Below are positions 26,623 to 35,635 of a stretch of DNA of 37,424 bases, one piece after another. The stretch's first letter is position 1, and every line of letters starts with the position of its first letter. The stretch is taken from positions 25,001-62,424 of the forward strand of contig JAUCBJ010005519.1 of NCBI GenBank assembly GCA_032718475.1, read 5' to 3'. This DNA comes from Nemertoderma westbladi. Lineage: Eukaryota > Xenacoelomorpha > Nemertodermatida > Nemertodermatidae. The notes beneath the pieces are model-generated. The model did not search any database and was not told the origin of the DNA. It worked only from the letters and a program-made list of their open reading frames with translations. The translations under genes and the position numbers were made by a program.

Positions 26623-29600
26623 CTGATAGCAGCACTGCAGATCCAGTTAACGGACAGCCCACCACCACCCATGACCAACACCAACATATCACTGAGACCC
26701 ACACCACACCCCAACATATCACTGAGACCTACACCACACCCCAACATATCACTGAGACCCACACCACACCCACACCCCCATCCTCAATCAATAGTCCCAC
26801 ACCCACATCTAAAGGTGCCACACTTCCACAATTGCAAGCACATGGGCGTCGGCCTGGTAGCAGTAAAATAACGGACTTCTTCCATTCTGCGCCCATGGTG
26901 GAACCTGTTTCCTTTACGGACAGAATGATACATGCACTAAATCCAAATGTGAAAGATTTCACCCCCCATACAGTACATAAGGTGTCCCATAACATGGTAC
27001 CAGTAATCAAAGACATGCAAGAAGACGGCTCCTGGGTTGACCGGAGACCGCCAGGAAGAAGCAAGGTCAACAGTCATCAAGGCAATGGTCTTACGCACAT
27101 AGTACCCAATTCCAACCCAACTAACAACCCGTCTGTATACAGAGATGACGTAACATTTATTAAAGAGGTTGGACCACCTGAAGAACAAGTCCAGGTTTAT
27201 CCCGATGTGGAGGCTGGCTTTAATGAAGAATCTGTAGTACTAGCTGCAACGACTGAGCCTTCAAAGAGAGGACTTACACTACTAAAAAATGGAGATCCAG
27301 ACTGGAATTACTTCCTTGACAAGGAATACTTGTCTACTACCATTGTCGACTCATTCCTATCTATCCTTGAGAGGCAAGTACCCGACATATGCTGCATCAA
27401 CAGTGGCCTCTGCACCAAGCTGCATCTCGAAACATTCGATATTGCAAGTGCAATCAGTTACATTACCAATAGTTGTAACATTTTGACTAAACGACTAATT
27501 ATGTTCCCCGATTGCTTTGAATCCCACTTCATCCTGCACGTCGCTAATCCACAGGATAGAAGCATTTACACACTATGTAGTCTGAAATCGTCCAAGGTAA
27601 CACGAGAAACACAAACAATCTGCAGACTTCTGAACCTGATAAGCAGAGTCAGGGGTGACACAGACAATTGGACTGTCAATCATGAGTACAAGCGGACATA
27701 TCCCAAACAAGATAATACGTTCGACTGTGGTGCATTTGTGTGCCTTTATGCTCTGGCACTATCCACAGACAACGACAAAGTACGACCTGAACATGACTCT
27801 AGTAGACAACTAAGGTCATGGCTGAAGGAATGTATATCTAGCATCAAAATAGACATCTCCACAGATGAAGTTGACTCCGGTAGTAATTCAGAAACCAATA
27901 ACAACCCAAGTAGCAGCATCAGATTTGAAAAATCCACTGGAGAAAGGATTTCCAATGCCAGCTCTATAACCGATAACAACTCGAGCATTCCCACGAATTC
28001 TAAGGCCAATCAGGAAACTAATAATGAGAAATCCGTCCCAATATCTTTCCCGAATTATGAAGAGGATGACCTCACCTCCCTCATCAACATAAATAAGAAA
28101 AAAGTGATCAAAACCCTGTCGGCCATGAACAGCGATAAAAGATCCAGAATACGCATTAGACTGTTGAAGGAAGTCAGGGTCCTCATGCAGCCTGTACAAG
28201 CAGTGTCCCTGGAACTAACACCGCGAGTATCACCACGGGAGGTAGCCATCGATATATACGAACTAATGCAATGTGCGAAGGACCGCATTTTCACAGAGGC
28301 ATGTAAAAAACGCCTACGAAAAGTGACCATCCAACCTGACTCATCCAAGCTGATGGATAATTCAAACGCGCAACTCAAGCAGGACATGTTATGTGCCGTG
28401 TCAACTATACAAGGGCGACTGTGCATACTTGAAAATCAATATGAACAGGTAAAGATTGAAAATACCAATATGAAAGAGGAGCTAAATCATGTGAGGCACA
28501 AACTCATCGTGGTCGAGGCCACGGTAGTCAGACCCAAGCCAAAACATACAACACAAGATCCATGGCATAACATTAATCAACAGACCCAGAACACGAGTCA
28601 TATCATACAGAATGGTACAAATAGAATTGTTCCTGGCCATGCCTATCATGAACGTGTTACGATCGACTCAGTCGACCGCCCAAGTCCAATGCGCAAAAGT
28701 GATACATCACAAGTACCGACCAGAAACTCAATGGAATGGACAAAGCCGGCATCTAGACATACGGCAAAGGAAAGCTCCTCCACAGTAACACAAACTCGTG
28801 TAACAAATTATAATAATCTATACAACACACTCATTGACATTCCTGAGGAAGAATACGATACAAGAAGTGATGATACCCACAATCGAACCGATAACAAAGG
28901 TATTAATAACGATGGTACTCAAAATGGGGCATACCCGGCGAATGGGAAGCAAAACAATTACAATAATGGCACTAGATCCAGGGGACATATTAGAGACAAA
29001 CACAGCGGATCAGGTGTGAGGAACAGCTTCAACCACTATAACCAGGACTATACCAACTCATCCCAGAAATATAAAGAAGACTCCCACAACACTCGATACG
29101 GCCGGAGGAACTATAAACATCACAATAGCCACAAGGACCATTACATGCCATCGAATAGATATGAGCCATATAACAAAGGCTCTCACAGCCAATCAGAACC
29201 GGGGATACACCATGACCGCCACAGTCAGCCACGCAGTGATTCATCCAGGAGTCACACTATGGACACACAAGAAGACTCCTACAATACCCGATATGGCCGG
29301 AGGTACCATAAATATCACAATAGCCACAAGGCCTCCCACAGCCAATCAGACCCGGAGATACACCATGACCGCCATAGTCAGCCACGCAGTGATTCATCTA
29401 GGAGACACACTATGGACTCCCATGGATGGTCAGATACAAGGAACCGCACCTATCCCCACAATGAGCACCATAGTGGCCCACCCAATGGATACTATAAGGA
29501 CTCATGCAGCCAATGGAACCACGATGATTGTTACAACCCCTCTTCTAAATACAGTCAGGAAAATAGCGTCCCATCCACAATGGGGCGACACACAGAGGAC

Positions 29601-30113
29601 CAACACAGCCGAATTGATATGAGGAACCACAATGATCACTACAAACCTACTGCCAACTTTAGCCACGACTACAGCGGGACACCCATGGGGTACACCCGTC
29701 AGGCACACAGTGCCTGTGGCCCATCTAAAAGTTGTTATAAGATCAATCACCACCCAGTTGCGACGAGAAATGTCAATGAGCGTATCCGGCAGGACTACAG
29801 CGGTTCTTCTACAAGAGAAAACATGGGACTAAACAACCGATCACGGACAATGAGCCACAACTACGAGTCATTCACAAGACATAACAATACATCCCACAAC
29901 CGATTGGGCGTGACGAATCATCATGATCACTTTAATCAGGAACATAGTTGCAGTAGTCCATGCGGGCCACATAGCCAGTCTGGTAGACGCAACAATGGTA
30001 TCAACAGGCAATCAAATCAAAGTAATAATTTTATCAACACCAATCGATGCCACAAAGACAGCAGCCCAGCAGAAGGGAATCCGCAACAGTGTGATGATAG
30101 GCGGAACTTTTAG
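26580..30113 (+). CDS. LINE ORF1 with Ulp1/C48-protease-like domain
   Basis: Open frame from just after a TGA at 26577; the first in-frame ATG is at 26895. A C48 (SUMO-protease-like) domain lies at about 27290-27840. It starts with YLSTTIVDSFLSILERQVP, has SHFILHVAN around the presumed catalytic His, and ends in QDNTFDCGAFVCLYALAL with the oxyanion Gln and nucleophilic Cys. The usual Trp after His is Phe, and the expected YDS with catalytic Asp reads as TLCSL, so activity is doubtful. A possible coiled coil (about 28380-28530) follows, then a very His/Ser/Asn/Arg-rich region to the end, with an internal duplication (GRRnYKxHNSHK, HDRHSQPRSDSS). C48 domains are known in NeSL-type LINEs; here it accompanies an apurinic-type endonuclease. 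No CCHC knuckle is seen. Confidence 0.75.
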   Translation, partial: GLSPDNGRISTNSLTDSSTADPVNGQPTTTHDQHQHITETHTTPQHITETYTTPQHITETHTTPTPPSSINSPTPTSKGATLPQLQAHGRRPGSSKITDFFHSAPMVEPVSFTDRMIHALNPNVKDFTPHTVHKVSHNMVPVIKDMQEDGSWVDRRPPGRSKVNSHQGNGLTHIVPNSNPTNNPSVYRDDVTFIKEVGPPEEQVQVYPDVEAGFNEESVVLAATTEPSKRGLTLLKNGDPDWNYFLDKEYLSTTIVDSFLSILERQVPDICCINSGLCTKLHLETFDIASAISYITNSCNILTKRLIMFPDCFESHFILHVANPQDRSIYTLCSLKSSKVTRETQTICRLLNLISRVRGDTDNWTVNHEYKRTYPKQDNTFDCGAFVCLYALALSTDNDKVRPEHDSSRQLRSWLKECISSIKIDISTDEVDSGSNSETNNNPSSSIRFEKSTGERISNASSITDNNSSIPTNSKANQETNNEKSVPISFPNYEEDDLTSLININKKKVIKTLSAMNSDKRSRIRIRLLKEVRVLMQPVQAVSLELTPRVSPREVAIDIYELMQCAKDRIFTEACKKRLRKVTIQPDSSKLMDNSNAQLKQDMLCAVSTIQGRLCILENQYEQVKIENTNMKEELNHVRHKLIVVEATVVRPKPKHTTQDPWHNINQQTQNTSHIIQNGTNRIVPGHAYHERVTIDSVDRPSPMRKSDTSQVPTRNSMEWTKPASRHTAKESSSTVTQTRVTNYNNLYNTLIDIPEEEYDTRSDDTHNRTDNKGINNDGTQNGAYPANGKQNNYNNGTRSRGHIRDKHSGSGVRNSFNHYNQDYTNSSQKYKEDSHNTRYGRRNYKHHNSHKDHYMPSNRYEPYNKGSHSQSEPGIHHDRHSQPRSDSSRSHTMDTQEDSYNTRYGRRYHKYHNSHKASHSQSDPEIHHDRHSQPRSDSSRRHTMDSHGWSDTRNRTYPHNEHHSGPPNGYYKDSCSQWNHDDCYNPSSKYSQENSVPSTMGRHTEDQHSRIDMRNHNDHYKPTANFSHDYSGTPMGYTRQAHSACGPSKSCYKINHHPVATRNVNERIRQDYSGSSTRENMGLNNRSRTMSHNYESFTRHNNTSHNRLGVTNHHDHFNQEHSCSSPCGPHSQSGRRNNGINRQSNQSNNFINTNRCHKDSSPAEGNPQQCDDRRNF
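26682..26775 (+). repeat. 30-bp in-frame repeat, three copies
   Basis: Three copies of a unit encoding H-I-T-E-T-H-T-T-P-Q occur at the start of the C48-bearing frame, just after the 27-bp array. They support this region being translated in this frame before decay, but only weakly. Confidence 0.8.
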
Positions 30114-32325
30114 CGAAACCCACAGTGATGTACCCCCGGCCCAGCACATACCTCTGAAAGTGACAACTTACAACTGCCGCGGGTTTCACTCAGCGAGTGA
30201 TTATATTCTGTACCTAATGCAAACAGCAGATGTCGTAGCCGTTCAGGAACACTGGCTGGACTCAATAGAAGCCAAAGAACTCCTGATGGACCTGCACCAT
30301 AAGTTCAAGTGTGTTTATACTGTCTGTCACCTCATGGATAATCCACATCGAAAGAGTGGCGCCGGAGGGGTCTCACTTTGGTACAACATTGATAGATTCA
30401 CATCTGTTTCCAGTATCAAATCCTCTGATGACATTGTTGGAGTGATAGCCACTATCCCCGGTCATGTTAACTCATTTCTTATTTTATCATGCTATGCACC
30501 AGATGCCTCAAAATCTACCACTCTTTATGAAGATTACCTAGGGAGATTGGACTCTATAATTAAACAACACCACGACTCCATCCCAATCATACTGTCTGAT
30601 GCCAACTCGGATGTTGGTCCCTTACAGGGGCCCAGGTTCTTGAGGACAACAGCAACGATAAGGGGAGAAATGCTCAACAGCTTCTTATCGTCTAACTACT
30701 ATATATGCGCCGACACAACCTCAAAGTTCACAGGCCCATGTATTACCTTCAGGGGTCGTGGCCACTCGTATATTGACCACATTATTACCAGTGAAACTGG
30801 AATGAGTTTCCTATCGAATGGCACAGTATACGAGGAGGACCCTGTCCGTAACGACTCGGACCACGTTCCTGTAACAGCCACTTTTAGATTACCTACAAAT
30901 AAACAAAGTCGAAAGTTTTGTGACACCAACCTGATTTCCACCTTACGGTTTGCCTGGGATAAAGTAACCAGTGAGCAAACTGAGAATTACAACCAACTGG
31001 TGGATAGTGGCATTAATATTATCCGTTCCGGCTTTCCCCATCACACGAAATGGTCCAGGGACGAGCTGGAGATGTTTACCACAGGAGTCAAAGATACTAT
31101 ATTCCAATCAGCGAAGGCAATCTTCCCCATCATAAAGGTACATCGAAGATCTAAGAATCTTAGAATAAGGTCGAATCAAATCAAGGAACGCTCTAAAACA
31201 ACGCATCAACTCTACAACCTGTGGTGCGGCGAAGGGAAGGATGAAAGTAGTACCTATGGGCAGGCATTTAAGGAATCGAAACGCGCCGGGAGACGACTGA
31301 AAAATTGGTTATCAAAAAACCTAGTATCCAACGCGGTGAACAGCAGATCTAAGCTGCTAAGGAGAGATCCCAAAAAATTTTGGAATAGTTTCAAACCGAA
31401 ATCCTCTCAAGAACCTCCTGCCAGCGTCCAACAGAATATCAGAAGCAACATGTCTAAGACCCATAAAGAAGATACAGATTACATTAAGTCCTTATCACAA
31501 TTGATAGACGAGGTACAAGAGGCGAGCAACACTGCCGATCTCCCAACGGTCTCACCTCTGACAATAAAGAGAGCAGTATCTATCCTCTCCAAAGGAAAGG
31601 CACCGGATATAAATTCACTCGTTGTTGAACATATCATCAGCATTAACCCGGAGTTAATATGTGAAGTCCTAGCAGATATAATCAATGCATCATTTAGACT
31701 CGGTGAAGTACCTCAGCTATTTGGCGAAACAATCGTCACCCATCTGCACAAGGGCAAGGGCCGTGACCCTCTTCACCCCAAATCGTATAGACGCATTGCC
31801 ACAGTCAACCTATTTGCAAAGGTGTTCGAGTCCGTGCTTCTCAGTGAGTTTCTCCCGATCCATGACATCATTCCACCATCACAGCTGGCATACCAAAAGA
31901 GGACTGGTTCTGATCTGATTATTGGAGCCCTGCTCGAATGTCTGGAGACACAACGCCGAAAGGGAGTCTCTGTCTACATCTGCCAGTTGGACGTTGAGGC
32001 AGCCTTTGATAATGTGGAGTACCTGACCCTCTTCAGCAAACTGCGACATCACATCAACCCTTTCATATGCCTCTCACTACTGGCATACTACAGATGCACC
32101 ATAGCATTCCTTAAATTCGGTTCAACAGTCTCCACTGACGGGATACCGCTCAAACGTGGCGTGAAGCAGGGTTCGCTGCTCTCCCCGTTACTCTTTAATT
32201 TTTACACAGGTGGAACTCTAGGGGCACTGAACAGTGCCGGTTTCGGACACAGCCTTGCAGATGGATGGCTGGGTGTAAAAGCCTTTGCTGAATTGCCCCG
32301 TTATTTTTATTATCTTTTACATTAA
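29923..32325 (+). CDS. LINE ORF2: apurinic-type endonuclease and reverse transcriptase, truncated
   Basis: It overlaps the end of ORF1 by 191 bases in the +1 frame. Endonuclease (about 30150-30890) motifs in order: TTYNCRGF, VAVQEHW, GAGGVSLWYN, LSCYAPD, ILSDANSD, SYIDHIIT and DSDHVPV, with all catalytic-type residues present. Reverse transcriptase (about 31565-32291): KGKAPDINSLVVEHI, HKGKGRDPLHPKSYRRIATV, QLDVEAAFDNVEY (first catalytic Asp) and RGVKQGSLLSPLLFNFY. The frame breaks at GWLGVKAFA|ELPRYFYYLLH, where DD is expected, so the active site is incomplete and the last residues are foreign. The start codon is uncertain; homology begins at about 30150. Confidence 0.87.
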   Translation: MITLIRNIVAVVHAGHIASLVDATMVSTGNQIKVIILSTPIDATKTAAQQKGIRNSVMIGGTFSETHSDVPPAQHIPLKVTTYNCRGFHSASDYILYLMQTADVVAVQEHWLDSIEAKELLMDLHHKFKCVYTVCHLMDNPHRKSGAGGVSLWYNIDRFTSVSSIKSSDDIVGVIATIPGHVNSFLILSCYAPDASKSTTLYEDYLGRLDSIIKQHHDSIPIILSDANSDVGPLQGPRFLRTTATIRGEMLNSFLSSNYYICADTTSKFTGPCITFRGRGHSYIDHIITSETGMSFLSNGTVYEEDPVRNDSDHVPVTATFRLPTNKQSRKFCDTNLISTLRFAWDKVTSEQTENYNQLVDSGINIIRSGFPHHTKWSRDELEMFTTGVKDTIFQSAKAIFPIIKVHRRSKNLRIRSNQIKERSKTTHQLYNLWCGEGKDESSTYGQAFKESKRAGRRLKNWLSKNLVSNAVNSRSKLLRRDPKKFWNSFKPKSSQEPPASVQQNIRSNMSKTHKEDTDYIKSLSQLIDEVQEASNTADLPTVSPLTIKRAVSILSKGKAPDINSLVVEHIISINPELICEVLADIINASFRLGEVPQLFGETIVTHLHKGKGRDPLHPKSYRRIATVNLFAKVFESVLLSEFLPIHDIIPPSQLAYQKRTGSDLIIGALLECLETQRRKGVSVYICQLDVEAAFDNVEYLTLFSKLRHHINPFICLSLLAYYRCTIAFLKFGSTVSTDGIPLKRGVKQGSLLSPLLFNFYTGGTLGALNSAGFGHSLADGWLGVKAFAELPRYFYYLLH

Positions 32326-33752
32326 AATACTCTGTAGTTGATTTAATAAGTGTAAGAGACCGTATTATTGCTGTATCGGTGTTTTTAGAGGATCTAAGAC
32401 CTATTTCCTCCGTATGTGTACTGTGAAAGGCATATTTTATGATTCTATGGCAATTCGTGACGCAAAAGGGTGATAGCTACTCTTGAACAGTAGTTACTAT
32501 GACTACGGTTAACAGCTGACATTCATACGTGTTGATTTCCTTTGTTCTACGGCGTCTCTCAGTTCAGTCAGCCAATTAGAGCGTTTTTGTGGCTCCTTGT
32601 ACAGAAAATTTCCGAGAAATGACGCAATGCCTATGTGCAGTGTTGACATTCAGTCCTGAGCCAAAGAAAGAACGGCTTGGAAGTATTTTGTGCTTTACTG
32701 TTTTTAGTCTTACACTAGTAGGTTTAATTACAAGGACATATATCCTTTAACTGCTGACTGATCATACATGCTGACTGCTGAAACATTGCAAACTCATAAC
32801 AATCAGTGTTTTCATTGTTGTTTTACACTGCTATTTACCGTCAGTTCTTCATAATATGGTTGATGAATAATTATATTTGGAATAACGATAAATAACCCCG
32901 AAACCCAATATTCTTGATATACCGAAGGTAAGAGAGAAGGGTTACAGATAAACGATTGTGACTTATGTTAAAGTGGTTTGAAGTGAATCTAATGTTATTT
33001 GATAGACCCTACATGAGTCAGTCTGTGTTCCTTTTATATGTGACTAAAATCAGTGAAGATTGGCAGATTAGTGTGCAGTATTGTGCAGCCTTGTGTATGA
33101 GTGAGTCTGTTAAAGAAGCAATTCCTAAAGAATGCGCCATATATGTGAATTATAATTAAGCCATATCGTTGTGAGTAGTTTAAGTCATAACTCTGTTTAT
33201 ATAGATAAAGCGCCACGTCCTAAAGGAACTGTTAATATTACCGAAGGTGAATAACATTGTCAGAGATTATATAGTACTGTCAGTCGAATAATACATTAGG
33301 CTTACATAGCAATAAAATTAAACCGTTGAACCCAATCTCCCGGGAATATCCAGCGGGTGAATGATCGCGCACAGATTGGTTTCGACTAGTGTAGTGAATC
33401 AAATACTTGTCATAGACTAAAAACAGATTTAATATCTAGAAGACATCTTAATTTGGTGGGTTAAACTGCCAAAGGTCTGAAAGCGCGAACATTAAAGGAT
33501 ATCGCTTCTTTATTGCAGTAAGCAATAAAGTCGAAAGTACCGGTCGTCCGGTAACCAGTAGGCCTGACTGCCTGATCATCCGGACCGGTACCTACAGCAG
33601 TATTATTCGATTTTGATTGTTATATACCAGTAGGTCTTAATAATTAATCGGGGACGCCTGGTTTTTATTGAGATTTTACTTATTTCTGTCAAGTTTTATT
33701 TGTTTGTAGGCCAGTATTGAACAGAAGGCGTGTAAACCTGATCAGATTGTGC
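32292..33752. other. Unassigned DNA following the LINE breakpoint
   Basis: Homology to the LINE stops at about 32291 and about 3.3 kb of non-coding DNA follows. If an LTR element is inserted here its first bases could be the TGAATTGCC at 32288, but no 3' LTR is available in the window to test this. No tRNA primer-binding site was recognised. Short frames here are not convincing. Confidence 0.5.
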
Positions 33753-34328
33753 AGACGATTTGTAGGCTGAGCTGTTGTCTGATTGCTGTTAAGTCCGAAC
33801 GAATTGCAGTGTGTGTAGATCATCTGTCCGATTAAGTACGGTTAGGAAGTAGGGGCAGCCAATGCGGTAAGGTAAACCCCCAACTAAAGAATAAGTCGCA
33901 CTACTGGGTTAGAGCGCATACTCCCTAATCATTTCGGAGTCTGCATGTCCTGTGGTTTATTTAGGCTTGAGAGTAGTCTGCCATCGTTTAGTCTGTACTT
34001 TGTTTGTGTAAGTCTGTACGGGTAGCGTATAATTTTATTTAGATAATTTGTAGGCTGGATAGTTGTCTGGCTGTTATTAGGTCTGAACGGATTGCCGCGT
34101 GTGTAGATCATCTGTCCGATTAAGTACGATTAGGCAGTAGGGGCAGCGAACGCTGTAAGGTAAACCCCCAACTAAAGAATAAGTCGCACTACTGGGTTAG
34201 AGCGCATACTCCCTAATCATTTCGGAGTCTGCATATACCGTAGTTTGTTTAGGCTTGATAGTAGTCTGTCAGTGTTCGGTCTGTATTTTGTTTGAGTAGT
34301 TTGTACGCGTAGCGTAATATTTATTATT
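33753..34328 (+). repeat. 288-bp direct duplication with conserved core
   Basis: Two adjacent copies (33753-34040 and 34041-34328). Flanks differ at many positions, but a core of about 80 bp starting GTAAGGTAAACCCCCAACTA and ending CATTTCGGAGTCTGCAT (about 33867-33945 and 34155-34233) is identical in both. The core includes GGGTTAGAGCGC, similar to a tRNA D-arm, and the pairable ACTCC...GGAGT. Its function is unknown; position suggests the 5' region of the element encoding the frame at 35636. Confidence 0.9.
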
Positions 34329-35260
34329 CAGAGTTTATGCGATTATCCGCAACATTCATTCCCCAAGTTTGCTCCTACAGTAATTGTGTTTGTTATACAT
34401 ACCGTTATAGTTAAATTAACCCCGGTACTACACGGGCTGCTCGGCGTAGGTAAAGACTGGTGATTTTGTGCATCGGTCACTCCAGCAGATGCCGTGGTTC
34501 CTTTAGCTGTTCAAGTATATTTAACTACTGATTATCTGTTATACAAGTACTCGTATCTAATTTAGGGTTTAGTGTACAGTACTTTCCAAAGTAATTATTG
34601 TAGACATTATATCTGTGTCGTAAAGTGGTTGATAGGCACATTCGATTAGCTCTATTAACTTCTAGGTAGGAACACTCCGTGATACATAACGTAGAACCTA
34701 TAGCGATACGGCTATAGGTCGTCAGGCGGTGGTATTTTCCTATCTGGACAACGCAGTGTATTTACTACTACTTATTATTTCAAATACCGTAGTACCCTGT
34801 CCGTTGTAATAACCGGTTTTCTAACCCTTTGTTAGGCTGGTTTGTAGACTTCTTGTAAAATTACCCTAAAAATTCGTATTTGTGTTTTTGTAAATTTTTG
34901 TGTTTATTTAGAGATTGTAATCTCAACCCGAATTGTACGTAATTTGTAGTATTAAGTAACTTAGGTAAATTAGTATTATTTGTTTTAGTGTCCTGTACGT
35001 AACACTTCACTGAAAGCGCACCGCTTTGTGTAGTGATTACTCCCCAGAAATAATAACATTTATTTCAAACATTGACAAAACCCATTAAAACGGGTATATA
35101 TATATTATAAATCAAATCTAACGATTTATAAATAGTAGGCCTACCATATAACCATTAGGTCTCAATATCAGTTGGACTACTGTTCAAATAACGGTAATAA
35201 AGTAAGTAAAGTAACAAAGTAACCCTAAAGTTCAGAAATTCAATTATTTAAAATAATTGA
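34329..35260. other. Non-coding DNA with stem-loops, upstream of the 35636 frame
   Basis: No coding frame is supported. A perfect 9-bp inverted repeat lies at 34696-34719, and an imperfect hairpin (AAAGCG CAC CGCTTT with partly paired flanks) at about 35006-35041. The rest is AT-rich. Confidence 0.55.
34696..34719. other. Perfect 9-bp stem-loop
   Basis: ACCTATAGC and GCTATAGGT pair completely around the loop GATACG. It could act in RNA or as a protein-binding palindrome. No function is assigned. Confidence 0.7.
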
Positions 35261-35520
35261 TATACCGGTATTTACGATAGGCCTATTATCTTTATTTCTG
35301 TAAATTTAGGCTGAAATTATACCGGTACTTGTAATTAATTCTAGTCCAGAATTATATATACTACAAACAGTAAGCTGTATACCGGTATTCCGATAGGCCT
35401 ATTATATATTTATATATATTTGTGCTAAAATTATACCGGTATTCTGTGATAAACCTAGTCTGTAATAATAGTTATATATACTATAAGCATACCGGTATTC
35501 TAATATATTATATATATATC
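35261..35520. repeat. Degenerate ~117-bp repeat with ATACCGGTAT
   Basis: About 2.3 copies of a 110-117-bp unit. The motif ATACCGGTAT followed by GATAGGCCTATTAT recurs at 35261 and 35378, with a partial third copy at about 35488. It lies directly upstream of the open frame at 35636. Confidence 0.75.
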
Positions 35521-35635
35521 ACGCTACACTGAGTAGCAGTACCGGTAATTAATTACTAGGCTAGCGGTTAATACTGAGTTATTAGACTTACTCAGACTGT
35601 AATACAGCAGTAGACATTCAACGGTATACATAGTC

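Larger units (their letters stand above)
24709..32291 (+). mobile_element. Non-LTR retrotransposon with Ulp1-like ORF1, 3'-truncated at the RT active site
   Basis: A plus-strand LINE with a repeat-rich N-terminal frame (24709-26622), an ORF1 frame with a C48-protease-like domain (26580-30113), and an ORF2 frame with endonuclease plus reverse transcriptase (from 29923). RT homology ends abruptly at GVKAFA, where the catalytic DD should follow, at about 32291. The left border is not defined. Loss of the 3' end with a preserved 5' region is atypical of LINE insertion and suggests interruption by another element or a deletion. Confidence 0.8.

Noticed and set aside
24935-26722. 595-codon minus-strand frame (GEEPRRPMS repeats)
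   Set aside because: It is an antisense shadow of the 27-bp array; the flanking coding signals of the LINE are all on the plus strand.
33753-34328. Hammerhead-type ribozyme in the duplicated block
   Set aside because: I could not find the CTGATGA...GAAA core in either copy, so no known self-cleaving class is claimed.
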